The position numbers and the translations under genes were made by a program. Positions 24,263 to 36,029 of a stretch of DNA of 64,000 nt are shown here, in pieces (the first letter of the stretch is position 1; the number at the start of each line of letters is the position of its first letter). Under the pieces are notes generated by a model that searched no databases, was not told where the DNA came from, and worked only from the letters and a program-made list of their open reading frames with translations. This DNA comes from Sweltsa coloradensis (taxonomy: Eukaryota > Arthropoda > Insecta > Plecoptera > Chloroperlidae). The DNA is taken from contig JAMZAV010004500.1 in NCBI GenBank assembly GCA_024449915.1, positions 27,119 to 91,118 of the forward strand, written 5' to 3'.

Positions 24263-26627
24263 AGGGGTGTGCAAATCCACGAAATTTGGATTCGAGTCAA
24301 TTTTAGCAGATTCGAGTTTTCAAAGTATTCAAAACTTTTGAATTTCCTGCCGTTTACCCGCGTCTATCAGCCGCGAATTAGGTCATGAAATTTTAAACAA
24401 AGCTTTTTTTCAAAGTTTTGGTGGAGGTGCCGGGTAGGTAGTCAAAATTAAATTAATCCTGGGCTCCTGGCTGGTTCATAATATGGTGGAGGTGCCAGGT
24501 CATAAAACGCAATTGTGAGATCGTAATAATTCGAGAAAACAAGGAACACTAGAGCAGCCAAGTGGTCGAACCGCGAACTGTTATTTCGGGGGTACTGATC
24601 GCGGAACATCATGCAAGAGGTATGGGTTTCTCACATATATCCCGACCTAACACTAAGAAATAATGTTCGGTGCCACAGTGCTCATCAAAGAAAACATATA
24701 ATATATACTTTAATTTATTTCCAAATGATACAAAATGAGGAATGAGTGGAAAAGGGTACTGTTAATTGCGAAACCAATCACTAAACACACGTGTGTCTGC
24801 AGTCTGCACTTTCGTGGTTTCGAACAGCATTGTTCTGCTGAGTAATAGGCTTATACTACCGGCGAGTTATTTTTCTGGCAATTTTATATTATGCACATAA
24901 CGTTTAAAGGTGGGGTAACATTAAAACGTTTACAATTTTTGTGGTAAAATAAACTTTTTGATTGACCTACTTGGTGTGTCTAGCCGGTGTCCTGAGTCCT
25001 GACACTGTCAAACTAGGAATATCCTACATAAAATTCAAATACGCCAATATAAAATCATTATGACAGTTCTAAATATTTAGTCCAGTAGTCCTACTCGGTA
25101 CCTACATCTATTTGTAATTTAGGCCTTCACTTGTTATAATAATTGGCCTGGGACAAACACTTAAATGGGCCTACGCCACCACTACAAGTGTTAGTATTTA
25201 AATGTGAATTTAAATGACTTTGCGCGGAGCTTTTACAGGCTGTGATTTTTTATTACTGAGTGTAAAATCAATCGTAAGGTCAGCCTTACGAATTATGCAC
25301 TATTCGTCGTACGGTCATCGACGATACCACCTAACATATATGCTAATAGTTTAAAATATCACTGTGCATTGTGGCGAAGTGGTAGCGCGTTTGAGTTCTA
25401 TGCAAAAGGTCGTCAGTTCAAATTGATGTTCGGTCGTTTTTTTTTATTGTTCTATTTAGACATATGTTTTTCAGCAAATGATTTCATAACATTCGGCCTC
25501 GTCGCGGACGCATTTCTACGTCAAAAATAATAAAAGTGTTATGTGAAGTGAATCGCACTTCATGAACATAACACAAATGGCGTCTTAATTATTACGATGT
25601 GAAATAGTTTGTCAATGCATTTTTCGAAAGTGCAACTGACCGTAGGCCCTATACGCATTCATATTGGTGTGTATGTTTTTTCCCCTAAATTCGTTTTGGA
25701 AATAGTAAAAAGTGGTGTTATGTTTTTTATTGTATTTTCGCATTCCTCGCATTGCAATCCAAATAAAATCCATAGTAAATTGCAATAATACGTGCATAAG
25801 TCACCCCAGTTTTTATCTCGCATATACCACCTAGTGATTGCTCCTGCAGAAGTTAGAAAAAGTGGAAACACAATACTAGCACTATTAATTCAGAAGAAAT
25901 CATTTTTTTTAATATTGCAAGTATTGTTTTCGTTTTAGCTTGTTTTTATCAGCAACTTTTTAGTGAAAAGTGACTAAGAAGTAGTAAGAATGGAATTAAC
26001 TGTGTGATTTTTAAAGCAAATATGAGAATATGGTTTTATTTAACCATTTGGCCGTGTTATTTTGGTTTTATTAAATAAAACCTAAACACACATCTCTACG
26101 CATTCATACAGCTGACCAACAGCCTGTCACATCACTGTAGGCCACACATTCATAGTTTTGCCATCATTGCCTGTGCAACCACAAAGATGATGTGGTTTGC
26201 ATTAAAAACTACTTCTCCCTCAATAAATGTCCGCGATCCTTCTCCAATCCATAATGGCTCGAATACTAACGAAGTGTATTTACTTCCATTTTAAGCGTAA
26301 AACCACTTTTAATATGCGTTCAAACACAATGTTTTCAACGTTATTACATGTATTGCGTCTATGCTGTCTGCTTGACTACCGCCGAACGAGCGGCCATATT
26401 GACGAATGCGTGCGCTATCTACATTCTCTTGTTTCCTCAAATTGTTTGTACGCGATTAAGCTCAAAATACTTCATATCAAAATATTGACATAACAAATGC
26501 ACAATTTCGTAATTTTGGTGGAGGTGCCGGGTAGTCGAAATTAATCTGGTGGTAAAAACTGTCATCGAATCTTTGGAAAGATTCGATTCGGATTTGAAAT
26601 GAAAAACATAAATTCGCACACCCCCAG
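24262..26627. mobile_element. hAT-like TIR element, about 2.4 kb
   Basis: The left terminus is TAGGGGTGTGCAAATCC; the right one, read inward, is CTGGGGGTGTGCGAATTT. Near each end, in the same orientation, lies TGGTGGAGGTGCCGGG (24419-24434 and 26516-26531), followed by similar TAGTCGAAATTAATC-like text, plus a partial third copy at 24484-24496. The tandem repeat at the flanks supports precise insertion, although the target duplication is not clean. No transposase was recognised. Confidence 0.6.
25372..25442 (+). other. Degenerate tRNA-like sequence
   Basis: TGGCGAAGTGGTAGCGCG resembles a tRNA D-arm/A-box and CAGTTCAAATTGA resembles a T-arm/B-box at the correct distance. The anticodon stem is imperfect and the acceptor stem is not closed, so this is a tRNA-derived remnant, probably a SINE head, not a working tRNA gene. 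Confidence 0.35.
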
Positions 26628-27424
26628 ATATCACTATTATTTAACTGAGTCAACGAACAACCAAAGTCATAGTGAGTAGAATGCGGTTGTGCTACCTACT
26701 TTTTTGCTTCCTATCGTCTCCATCATGGGCCTTGACATCCATTCAATATGTTGGCAAAGCACTGCTAAATGTACTTTTTCTCATTGCAAAAGCTATACAA
26801 AAATGTTTGCAAATTGGTAAGGTAACGTTGCTTGCTGCTCAATGTGGCTGCTTTGTTGTACAAGAAATCCCCTGGACGGTGTCGCCTATGGCGACTCTGG
26901 ACAAAGGTCGAATCATAAGTCAGACAGGATCAATCACACTTCAGTGCTTATCAACAGCTCTTGTTGACAACTTGATGGGAAGGTGTGGAAAATGGGAAGA
27001 TCAAATATGAGAAATCTGCAAATACTTTCTTTTACACATATTAATTAGAAATCGGTGGTTGTCGAGGGGGGCCCTAGGTTGCGGTGCCTGTAAGCATGGC
27101 ACACCTTGCACTATAGACAGTTATACCACTGCTTTTATGCCTTATTTACTACTCACAATCATGCAGATTCTCAAATCTGAGAAGAGCTATTCGCTAATCC
27201 GCACTGTTAAAAATTAACTACAATACAATATTTTCATATTCCAATGTACCATTCGTTGTTGTCTCTCCATGATTAAAGTCGGCCTATTTCTGCTGAGCAG
27301 GTCATAGAACATAATAGTATGTGATTTCAGCAAACACATTCCTTTGTTTATTGTCATTTAAATCAAAGTCGATTATGTAAATGTCTTCAATGTCTATGTT
27401 TTCATTTTACATCGATGTCCAGCC
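26628..27424. other. Unassigned interval with one open frame
   Basis: A 112-codon plus-strand frame (26672-27010) begins with a hydrophobic N-terminus that could pass as a signal sequence. I recognise no domain, see no splice structure, and regard it as probably non-coding. The rest is featureless. Confidence 0.3.
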
Positions 27425-27885
27425 ATAAATAAATACATTCATATTTAGAGTCTACCCACTGTCATATAACTGATTTTCAGTGGGGGACATTAAACCAAAG
27501 CGACCAAGCCAACCCTGTAGGCCCCGACGCAATCGACGAGTGAGCGATAACCAACCAAAGATCAATCTTTTAAAATAGGAAATATAGCAATCAGTGGTAT
27601 GGACAGTGCGAACACATGTACCGGTAGATCAATGCCAGAATCAGCAAAGCCAATTCAGAACAACTTTGAATTTATTATATTATGTGCCTCTTGGCTAGGA
27701 TGGCTCCAAAGTCACCGTTTACTAATTCCTTAGCTAAGAACAATGTACAAAATAATACAATAGATGTTAGCACTAAACTAAAGTCCAAATGGGAAGTTAA
27801 AAAACTTCTGCATGTTGTGGGAATCGAACCCTGGACCTTCTGCATTGGAAGCAGAGATGCTAACCACAAGACCAACGAGCCACAC
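27425..27885 (-). mobile_element. tRNA-derived SINE, downstream of SSNA1 stop
   Basis: Minus strand: a tRNA-like head with TTGGTCTTGTGGTTAGCATC (A-box side), anticodon arm CTGCTTCCAATGCAG, and GGTTCGATTCC (B-box). It is followed by a body containing CGATTGCGTCGGGG, CACTGAAAATCAGTTATATG and GTAGACTCTAAATA, then an AT-rich tail. The copy is on the same strand as SSNA1 and starts about 330 nt after its stop codon. An inverted copy lies at 30181-30570. Confidence 0.75.
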
Positions 27886-28213
27886 ATATATATAGCCATA
27901 TATAGCAATAGAAAAAAATCTTATGGGAAAGGGTTATGAAAGCAATGAATAGAGATTTATATATGTAATATCAATTATTATGTTTATCAGATACAAGAGT
28001 GTATAATTTAAACAATAGACAATCCATAGATAGTTTTAAGTCAATATTACGCCAAATGCTTTGAACATAAAATTAGTATAACAAAATATACAAAATAATA
28101 TAAAAGATGTTAGCAGTAAATAAAAATTGTGATCTGTTTTTCAATATTGGTCAGTACATAAATGCACAATGCAATGGTGATGTCGTGCGAGTATTTGAAT
28201 GTATGGAGTTAGT

Positions 28214-28318
28214 TTAAGAGCTTGCCGTTTCTTGGTTAATCTTCTTGTTTGTGGATTGCTCTAATCCTGCAGCTTCTCGGCGTGCCATGTTCAGCAACAC
28301 CTCGGAACTCTCGAGGAT
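28214..28318 (-). CDS. SSNA1: SSNA1 (NA14) terminal coding exon
   Basis: Last coding exon of the SSNA1 homologue, a coiled-coil, filament-forming, microtubule-associated protein of centrioles, basal bodies and cilia. The minus frame encodes ILESSEVLLNMARREAAGLE, then QSTNKKINQETASS and TAA (28214-28216). In human SSNA1 the corresponding region begins ILESSQTLLS and continues with a similar basic helix. The exon starts in phase 0 directly after a TTTGTTTTAG acceptor (AG at 28319-28320), which fits the phase-0 donor of the upstream exon at 47059. The 34 residues are about as long as the human C-terminus. The exon is framed by two inverted SINEs. No clear polyadenylation signal was identified downstream. 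Confidence 0.92.
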   Translation of the reverse strand: MLESSEVLLNMARREAAGLEQSTNKKINQETASS

Positions 28319-28894
28319 CTAAAACAAAGCATCACTGTGTTAGAAAGTAAGAGTTTTCACTTTTCAGGTTAGAATACCAATGAAAGTGGAAATAAAATTG
28401 TAAATGCATCTACCATCGAAAACTAATACAAACCCAAAAGTAGACCTACTAATTTGGATAAATTTCATTATCCAAAACTATCGTTCTAAGACATAAATAA
28501 GTTTCTACCATCAGGGAGTAAGAGTAAATCAAATGGAATGGCTAATAAGTATGTTTGAAAAGTTAGTTTTTATTCTCTTGTTGGTATTGACAGTTTAAAT
28601 TTTCCCGCACAATTGCTGCCAACCTCGATGCCAGTGTTTGGTTGATCGTACATTTCCGTAACGTGACGCAATTCTCGCATGACTATTTTAATCTTCCAGT
28701 TCCTCCAAGTCTTTACTCAAAATAAGTAGTTTCCATTTTCCGAAGCAGTACGTTTTATTTAATGCCAAATATTGTTTGATCTAGAGAGCAGTCACATGTT
28801 ATTTCTTAACCGGTGGCCACAGTACAAAGTTAGTCGGAAGGTGACAGTGCTGCGATCCCTCGGCCACAGCATTCTTATCTGCAACCAACTATAC

Positions 28895-30093
28895 CAGGGG
28901 TCGGCCCGCGGGTCTAATTTTTGTGGCCCCCCCAGTAATATATGACAACACAAAAATTACTATTTAGTTCTCCTACTTTTATTTTTAATTAAAATTGTGA
29001 ATTTTAAACTTCAATATATTTTGTAAATATTAAATTGAGCCGTTTTCAATTTGATTTGATTGTCCACTTGAATTGCTTCGGAAAAATGATGTATAATAGC
29101 ACGTTCGTCTCTACAACACAGAAAGTTCAAAGAGTTCTTGGATGAAGTTCAGGCGCAGTACAATGATTTGCTGCTGCATAACAACGTACGTTGGCTAAGT
29201 AAGGGTAACGTATTACAGAGATTCTGGGCACTCAGAAAAGAAATGTCGACATTTTTGGGAAATTTAAATACCCCGGTTGCCAATGACTTTCATGCATTTC
29301 TTCAAAACGAATCAGAAATGCTAGCGTTGGCTTTCTTAAATGACATTTTGGGCGGGGCACCTGAACACTCTCAACACAAATCTACAAGGTAGAGACAAGT
29401 TAATTTGTGACCTGATTCAGAATGTTAAAACGTTCAAGCCCAAATTAACCATCTTTAAAATGGATCTCACAGGTGAACTTCTTCATTTTCCAACATTGTC
29501 CGAGTACAAACTTGACTGCGAGTCAGATGCAGATGTATCTGAATTCTGTGATTTTATTGCAACACTAAAAAGTGAATTTGAAACAAGATTTCGCAATTTT
29601 GATTTAATTGGGCAATTGGCTCACATCTTGAAACAGCCCCTTTCTTTGAGTCCAATGGGGGAGTGGAGCAAGGTAGCTGCAAGTTTATTCCAAGTATCAA
29701 AAGCAAAACTTCAGCTAGAAATTATTGACTTCCAAGAGGACAAGTCACTTAAATCTTTACCGCCCGACACGCCCACACAAGTATTCTCGGCAAAATACGT
29801 TTCGAACGACAAATACCCAGGACTGCGAAAGATTGCGATACACACGTGCGTAATGTTCGGATCAACATACATCTGCGAAGCATCGTTTTCAAGAAAAATC
29901 ACTGACAAGCACCTGGAAGACGTATTACGGATTTCCTATACCAATCGCGAGCCGAATTTTAGAAACTAGCTCAACAGATAAGGTGTAATTTCTCGAACTA
30001 ACAAAATCACCGGATCCAGGATGACCTATGGCCCCTCACATGTCAAGCAGTACTGGTAAGTGGCCCCATACACAATCTAGTTGCCGACCCCTG
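28895..30093 (+). mobile_element. hAT (Charlie/ZBED5-like) element, internally deleted
   Basis: Termini are CAGGGGTCGGCCCGCGGG at 28895 and, read inward from 30093, CAGGGGTCGGCAACTAG. The flanks AACTATAC (28887-28894) and AACTATAG (30094-30101) form an 8-bp target duplication with one difference. It contains the C-terminal portion of the transposase but lacks the BED zinc finger and the first catalytic part, so it is a deleted, non-autonomous derivative. Confidence 0.88.
29114..29969 (+). pseudogene. hAT transposase, C-terminal part (GTF2IRD2/ZBED5-like)
   Basis: The frame gives YNDLLLHNNVRWLSKGNVLQ and RFWALRKEM. A frameshift near 29355-29370 follows, and the next frame continues with GRDKLICDLIQNVKTFKPKL, then FEFETRFRNF-type text, and ends with LRKIAIHTCVMFGSTYICEA and SFSRKITDKHLEDVLRI. 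This order is the standard C-terminal half of hAT transposases, including the hATC dimerisation segment around the CEASFS motif. The open frame continues upstream of 29138 without a start codon. The family normally has about 500-700 residues; about 280 remain, with one frameshift, so it is inactive. In the SSNA1 intron, antisense to the gene. Confidence 0.85.
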
Positions 30094-30180
30094 AACTATA
30101 GTGTTCATACTACAAACTCTATAGTCCCTAATCTAATTGAACTCGCATCACAACCAGTTAGTGTACTTAATTAAGTGTAA

Positions 30181-30570
30181 AGTGTGGCTCATTGGTCTTG
30201 TGGTTAGCATCTCTGCTTCCAATGCAGAAGGTACAGGGTTCGATTCCCGCTAAAGTCAGAAGTTTTTTAACTTCTGATTTGAACTTTAGTCCATCAGTTC
30301 TTGTCTTAGGAATTTGTAAACAGTGACTTTGGAGCCGTCTTAGCAACGAGGCACATAAAAATTTAAAGTTCTTCTGAATCGGCCTTGTTGATTCTGGCGT
30401 TGATCCGCGGGTGTTCGCACTGTCCATACCACTGATTGCTATATTTCCAATTAAAAAATATTGATCTTTGGTTGGTCATTGCTCACTTGACGATTGCGTC
30501 GGGTCGCTTTGGTTTGTACTGTCACTGAAAATCAGTTATATGACTGAGTGGATAGACTCTAAATACGAAC
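30181..30570 (+). mobile_element. tRNA-derived SINE, inverted relative to 27425-27885
   Basis: Head: GTGTGGCTCATTGGTCTTGT, GGTTAGCATC, CTGCTTCCAATGCAG and GGGTTCGATTCCC. Body: GATCTTTGGTTGGTCATTGC and GACGATTGCGTCGGG. End: CACTGAAAATCAGTTATATG, ACTGAGTGG and GACTCTAAATACG. The anticodon loop TTCCAAT would read CCA (Trp) if folded strictly, but similarity to Gly/Glu-type tRNAs is also possible. It lies in the SSNA1 intron, antisense. Confidence 0.75.
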
Positions 30571-30583
30571 TTATGTTATTCAA

Positions 30584-31317
30584 TTTGATGAGCGTAGCGA
30601 AGATTCCATTCTACCATTGAGTATAAGGTTCTATACTCAATGATTCTACTACACTGAAAAAAAAAATCCGGAATGTTTTTCTTTTTTCCTTTTTTCTGTT
30701 TGTATTTTTGTGCGTTTGTTAACACAATTCAGGCTAAACCGATACTCCAATTACGATGAAATTTTCTGGAGGCTTTCAAAATCTCTGAACTTAGAACTGC
30801 CACGTTTTTGAGCGCAATCTAAAAATTAATTCTTATGAAAATCACAATTTTACGATTTTTTTCGATACCTCGGCCTATATAAAAAAATTCTTCGACTTGT
30901 GACTACTGTGACTACTGTGTGACTACTGTGACATGACTACATGCTTTATCCGATTGTAATGATTTTTTCACAGAACCATAATTTTATGAATTAATATATT
31001 CGTGTGAAATTTGAGCGCAATCGAAAAATTATTTCTCATGAAAATCGCAATTTTACGCTTTTTTTCATAAATTTCTTTGACTTCTAACACCTATATGCTT
31101 TATTCGATTGTAATGTAGAGTGTAATGTAATGTGCGCCCCTGATCCTCATGCCATCGTTGTAAAAATTAAACAATATTACCAAGCGTGTCTCGCAGGCCA
31201 TAGCAATGGGAAAACAAAATCAATTTAAATACTATCTGCATAACACATGGCAGCTCAATGCACCAATTACGCTCATCCAACAACGCGCCTGAAGAAGCGT
31301 TTTGCGAAGCTTCCTAG
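30584..31317 (+). mobile_element. Helentron-like non-autonomous element
   Basis: The 5' end is TTTGATGAGCGTAGCGAAG at 30585. The inverted copy GCTCATCCAAC is at about 31271, then AACGCGCC..GCGTT, and CTAG at 31314-31317 followed by TT. Close in sequence to 15437-16245, with a local GACTACTGTGA tandem near 30900-30935. Confidence 0.68.
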
Positions 31318-31338
31318 TTTATTTAATTTAAGTCTATA

Positions 31339-32099
31339 GGGAACCTAAGTGCGCGTTGGCCGGTTCTCTCTCGTCAGCGTGGTATAGGCGATTAACCCGT
31401 GCTAAATGTTTCGTAAACGATAGCGCGTGAACCCGACCACGGACCGGAATGATATTCATACTGTAAAAAACTATAATCTTTCCTCTTTGCGTGGATGTAC
31501 AGAACTCTGCTCTATCAGTCTATCACAAATATTAATGACATTTGTTTTGAGTTGAAGTAAACTCTACATTTACACTGTTGCCAAACCTTCCAAACAGCTA
31601 ATGAAAAAGCACGTAAAAGCATTTTGTCCGTGGCATCAGCACAACATTTGGTATCCAACTTGCTTTGTGGCTTCTGTGAGGTGACTGGGTTGTACTAGAT
31701 TATACATTACTTATAAAAATCCTTCATGTGCCCAAAAAATCTTGAATGCAAAATAAATTTAGCAACCATGGACAAGCGCATGGTATGCGAGGATGCCACA
31801 GCTGTACACAACGTGGCTGCGTCTCGCTTTGGTTGCCGCTCAGTCAGAGTACATTTGCAACAGCGCGCAAACATGGGTCAATTTAACTCATAATAGTTGA
31901 ATTTAGGAAGCGTTATCGAGCAAAGTAGGATGCCATCATCTTTTTCGCAAAATTATGCATCTTGTGATGTTATTGGTTTAAATTTCTTTTGCGCGAGTCA
32001 AAAGATACGGCGAGTTATATTTTAGTACCATGCTAATTCTTATGGGCGCTGAGACCAGAGAGAACCAATTTCCTTCCCGCCTTCAAAACTTAGGTTCCC
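31339..32099. mobile_element. MITE with TA target duplication
   Basis: Termini are GGGAACCTAAGTGCGCG (31339) and, read inward from 32099, GGGAACCTAAGTTTTGAAGG. An inner matched block GGTTCTCTC lies on both sides. TA dinucleotides flank the element (31337-31338 and 32100-32101), which fits the Tc1/mariner superfamily. 761 bp, no coding sequence. Confidence 0.7.
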
Positions 32100-32269
32100 T
32101 ATTGCAATTTGCAACAAAAGGTGGGGTTTTCTATTTTCCCCCTAGCTACCTCCACAAGTGCCTGTATCAAGTTAGTGTGCGGGAGAAAGATCTAATTTAG
32201 GTAGGCCTACTTATTTTGAGTGGATCACATCCATGTAAGGGTCCACGGACAATATAAAATAAGATTAGG

Positions 32270-33260
32270 GATGTGTGGATAGATTTGGGGCAACATTCCT
32301 CTTGCAAGGTGCCGCACCGATTGATCGCCAACACTTTGCCGGTCAGCGCTCAGCTTTCAGGTTTTTATGGGTAAACGGTTAATAACATCGGTCATATATT
32401 TCACACGAATGTTAATAAAGAATCAATCTATGAGATCCAGTACACAAATTCCTAAATTTATTCATTGATTTTGAATTAAAATATTGTGAAATCCCCAAAA
32501 TTTACTCAATTTTTATGAACTCCGGTAATTTATTCCTAGTGTAGGCCTCCAGATTTTTAACGCAAATTTGCATACTGGATTTGGATTGGATTGGATATTG
32601 CTTTACGTCTCATATTTATGCAACTTGGCTAATCGAGACGAAGGGAGGGACGTAAGGGATGACGCGGGGGGACAAGGGGTGGACAGGCCTGTGCTGGTCA
32701 GAACCAGCCACAAGTATATGGGGAGGGCAGGGGTTCCCCCACATCGTGGTCGTCTCTGTCTGTGTCATCATCCGTCCGTGTTGTCTTTGTCGTCGCCGTC
32801 GGGGAGGTAGTCAAAGGGAAGGGATTCCCCGACGACGACCCAGAGCTCGCCATTAGTTTCAGGGAGTGAAACTCCCCTATTCACGGGCCAAACCGCGAGA
32901 AGGTGTCGAGTTGGAATTTGAAGGCCCTGCATACTGGATATCAACGTTGGAATCAATATGAACGTTCAGGTTAATTTGGTAAATTAATAGGAAAAGCCGT
33001 TTGATGGGAAATGTTTGATGGGAATTTCCTGAATTGAAATCCATGTTTTGGATTGGATCCCATTTTTTTCACGTTTTGGACTATTATGTCTCGCGATGGA
33101 TGTCTTTTTTTGCAATTACCTAAGTGTGGATATCAATATATCAATAATGATATTACCAACCATTTAGCAGAAATCATCAACACGAGTGCGCGCATTTGAG
33201 TTCGGTCAAGCTCAGCACCCCCTCGTATATGCAAAACTTTTGTCTGACATGCAACAAGTA
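32270..33260 (+). repeat. Dispersed repeat A, copy 1, interrupted by a SINE
   Basis: This stretch aligns, in order, with 52870-53267 plus 59852-60005. Shared blocks include GGGTAAACGGTT, TTGATTTTGAATTAAAATAT, GCATACTGGATATCAA, TTTTTTCACGTTTTGGACT, GCAGAAATCAT and GAGTGCGCGCATTTGAGTT. In this copy nothing separates TTTTGGACTATTA from the GCAATTACC part, whereas at the second locus a 6.6-kb palindrome sits there. Family unknown. Confidence 0.7.
32581..32928 (-). mobile_element. SINE with 11-bp target duplication
   Basis: GCATACTGGAT flanks the insert at 32570-32580 and 32929-32939. On the minus strand the 3' part reads GTCTCGATTAGCCAA, GCATAAATATGAGACGT, AAGCAATATCC, then a (CCAAT)n-like tail. 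This tail is the same as that of the 5S-derived SINE at 62487-62914. The body is related to the GC-rich repeats at 19740-20100 and 33600-33960. Confidence 0.8.
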
Positions 33261-33599
33261 GGTACCTACTTCATAATCAGGCTCTATTTTTAAACAGATA
33301 ATCAGTAGTGCACAAATATTTTGCTGGTTACGGGACTTGGTCACTGTTTCACACAATCATGATGAAGGGAAAGGGCAACAATTTTTTAATCGCAATTTCA
33401 CTCAACATTGTATATATTTTTATTTTTTTTGTTACCCGGAACGGTAACAATGGCAACTTTGGAGACATCAAACTAAGTTCAATGAGTTTCTCAGTATCTG
33501 CTGCTATTTAAAGAGGCTGAGAAAGGATCAACAATCCACAGCATGTTTCCGACTCTAGGGTAATATTCTTTTGGAAAGTACTGTTCAAGATTATTTGGA

Positions 33600-33960
33600 T
33601 TTAGGACGCGTCAACCGTTAGGTCATAATGCACCACTCTAGCCTAGGGGGGGGGGGGGGGGAAGGAGCCCATGCTGGTCAGAACCAGCCATGGGTAAGGG
33701 GAGGAAGGGGGGTTTCTCACGTCGCAGTCGTCATCGTCTTTGTCATAGTTCGTTGTGTCATTGTCATCGTCGCCGGGGGGTCGTCCAGGGAAGGGGGCAA
33801 GGTGCCCGACGACGATTGCCAGAGCTCGCCTCTAGTTTCTGGGAGTAAGATATTCCGCTCTTTCTAGCTGATGTTTGCGAGGTGGACTTTTTCTCTTGAA
33901 TCGCCTTTTACGATTAGCAGAGCCACGCTCTGGGCCAATTCTACCCCGGGCTCAGATTGT
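33600..33960. repeat. GC-rich SINE-like repeat, inverted copy of 19740-20100
   Basis: It begins GACGCGTCAACCGTTAGGTC and CACCACTCTAGCCTAG, then a G-run, TGCTGGTCAGAACCAGCCAT, GCCAGAGCTCGCCTCTAG, and ends with TCTTGAATCGCCTTTTACGA and TCTACCCCGGG. The 79-codon frame at 33628-33867 is a by-product of the GC-rich repeat and not a gene. Confidence 0.6.
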
Positions 33961-34886
33961 TATTTAGTTTCTGATTGTAAAGTACAACCATCTCACTCAA
34001 ACTGGAAGTAAAAGAGTAAGTAGGCCTAATTATTTTAAATTTGAAGTACAAAATTCACTTCCACAATTCTTTCAAATTTCCGAAAATCGTTGCGCCGACG
34101 AGACCCACTTCCAACCCCATATATATATCATTGATGGTATTATGTTGTAGGCCTACTCCAATCATACTAACTTTTGCTCCAAAACTAATTGCACCAGAAT
34201 GTTTTCTTCTTGGTTCTTGATTGCTATGATGAACTCAATGTATACAAGAAAGTTTACTCAAACTTTAGCTGCCATTTTGTTTTTATTTTTAAAAAAAAAA
34301 TACTAGGGCCTACGGTACGCAAATAATTTTTTATAAAATGTTGGGCCTAGGCCTAGTTATTTATCAATGTGTATTGTAAAGTTCAGATAGAAATAGGCCT
34401 AAATAAATAAAAAATAAAATTTTAAATCTATCTGCCCTGAGTATCCGATCCTACATAAATTACATTGAAAGTTCACCTAGCTCAACGGTAGAACACGAAA
34501 CTCTGGAAAAAGCGCCAAAATTTAAAACACACTTCTTACCTTTTGTAGATCACCTCACTCAATAGCAGCCTTGTCACCCACTTCACCTTGAGAAAGTAAT
34601 AACTAAAAGGTTGACTTTCACGAACTGTCGACAGTCAACCTGATTAGGTTGACTACATATTAGGGATGACATCGAGTTCAAAAGTCCGAACCGGTTCCTC
34701 CGCCCCGGAACCGGTTAAAAAAAAAAAAAAAACGATTTTAATATTTTTTTGTTACAATTTACAATCAGCAGGTCAAAAAGTGTCTTTAAAAAGCATTCTT
34801 CGAAGTTCAAACAATGCGCGCGTCCTTGAACACCCATAAGGTCTGTTCGTTGGACCTGCTCGACTTTGCTCTAGGCCTAAGATCAC
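33961..34886. other. Unassigned intronic sequence
   Basis: No gene or repeat boundary was recognised, apart from a possible hAT-type start TAGGGATGACATCGAG near 34662 with GAACCGGTTCC repeats and an A-run after it. A matching right end was not found. Confidence 0.35.
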
Positions 34887-35420
34887 TGTTTACGCGCATT
34901 AGGCCTACTTCGAATTCCACACCTAATTTGTTCATTTCTTCCTATACCGGCTATGACGTATTCTGTGTCACTGACCAGCAAAACCACACGTCAGCGTTTT
35001 GCTGCCAGTCGCCAGTTAGTTGTTTCCTGGCTCTTGCAATTAGTGCACGCGCGTGTTTTAGTACGCACTCTCTCGCCAATGTACACGTCTACAGTGTACT
35101 TGGTAAAAACAGTTCTATAGTGTTACCATAATTATTTAGTGTATATAGTTCGATACTGGCCGCCCTGTACGCCAACGCCCTTCGACGCCCGACGCCCAGC
35201 AGAACTCATACTACACTCGCGCCGCCTTGGTTAAATCGGTAAGTGATTGCAGTCTATGTTTACAGCCCGGTTTTCCCCACCTCTCCCCACTTCACGCCTT
35301 TCTCAAGGCTTTCTCAAATTAATACAGTCCACTAAGCTTTCTCGTTCTTGCCCACCTACCTAGCTCTCTCGCCCTTAACTCTAGGTCGCGCTCGTAGACA
35401 TACTAGCATTGGCGTCTACA
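34887..35420 (+). repeat. 5' LTR of the BEL/Pao element
   Basis: The 534-bp repeat starts TGTTTACGCGCATTAGG and ends GCATTGGCGTCTACA, with TG..CA termini. The sequence after it (TATTTTGGTCTTCCTCGG) should contain the primer binding site, but I could not match it confidently to a tRNA. The two LTRs differ by scattered substitutions and small indels (534 against 544 bp), indicating age. Confidence 0.92.
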
Positions 35421-36029
35421 TATTTTGGTCTTCCTCGGCCGAATCTTCAACCAGTGTTGATTTGGTTCTCGTTGCATTGTTGCATCTCGTAATTATTGTT
35501 CATACATTTCACGTGAATTGTTCTCGCCTAGTGTAATAGGGCCTTGTCCTGCCTGGCTCTCTTTCGTTGCGTCGTATCTCGGGCGTCAGCAGTTTTCGCT
35601 CGCCTGCGTGAGTGATTTCACGGCGCACGGCCTGCAGTCATTCACTTTTGTCAGCTGGATATCAATCCGCGCTCTGTTGTTCTGTCACATTGAATATTTC
35701 TATTCAGAATATTTCAATCGCGTTTACTGTGGATTAATGAATTGTTCAACATTTGGATAATTGTAGCTGTGTTTTCTTTGCTCATTCTCTGCTCTGAAAA
35801 TTCACAATGCTTTCGCACGCTTTCCTGAGGTCGTCCCCCCCCCCCCCCCCCAGTGATTTCGTAGCATTCTTAGCGCTCGTTTTTTTTTTTTTTACAGCTG
35901 TGGTTTTCTGTCATTATAAATTGTTCATTTGCAATATGCTTTCTTGAGGTCTATTTCTCCCCCCCCCCCGGTGTACTTGTCATTCATTTTCTGTTTTCCG
36001 TCGCACTTTCGTTTGTTTCATTTTAAACA

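Noticed and set aside
26672..27010. 112-codon frame with hydrophobic N-terminus
   Set aside because: No recognisable family, no promoter or polyadenylation context, and of a length that can occur by chance in 64 kb.
27810..27885. Functional tRNA gene
   Set aside because: A- and B-boxes are present, but the acceptor stem is not closed, and the same sequence with the same body and tail occurs at 30181, so it is a SINE head.
33628..33867. Gene in the GC-rich repeat
   Set aside because: The inverted copy at 19856-20074 gives a similar spurious frame on the other strand; both come from the repeat.
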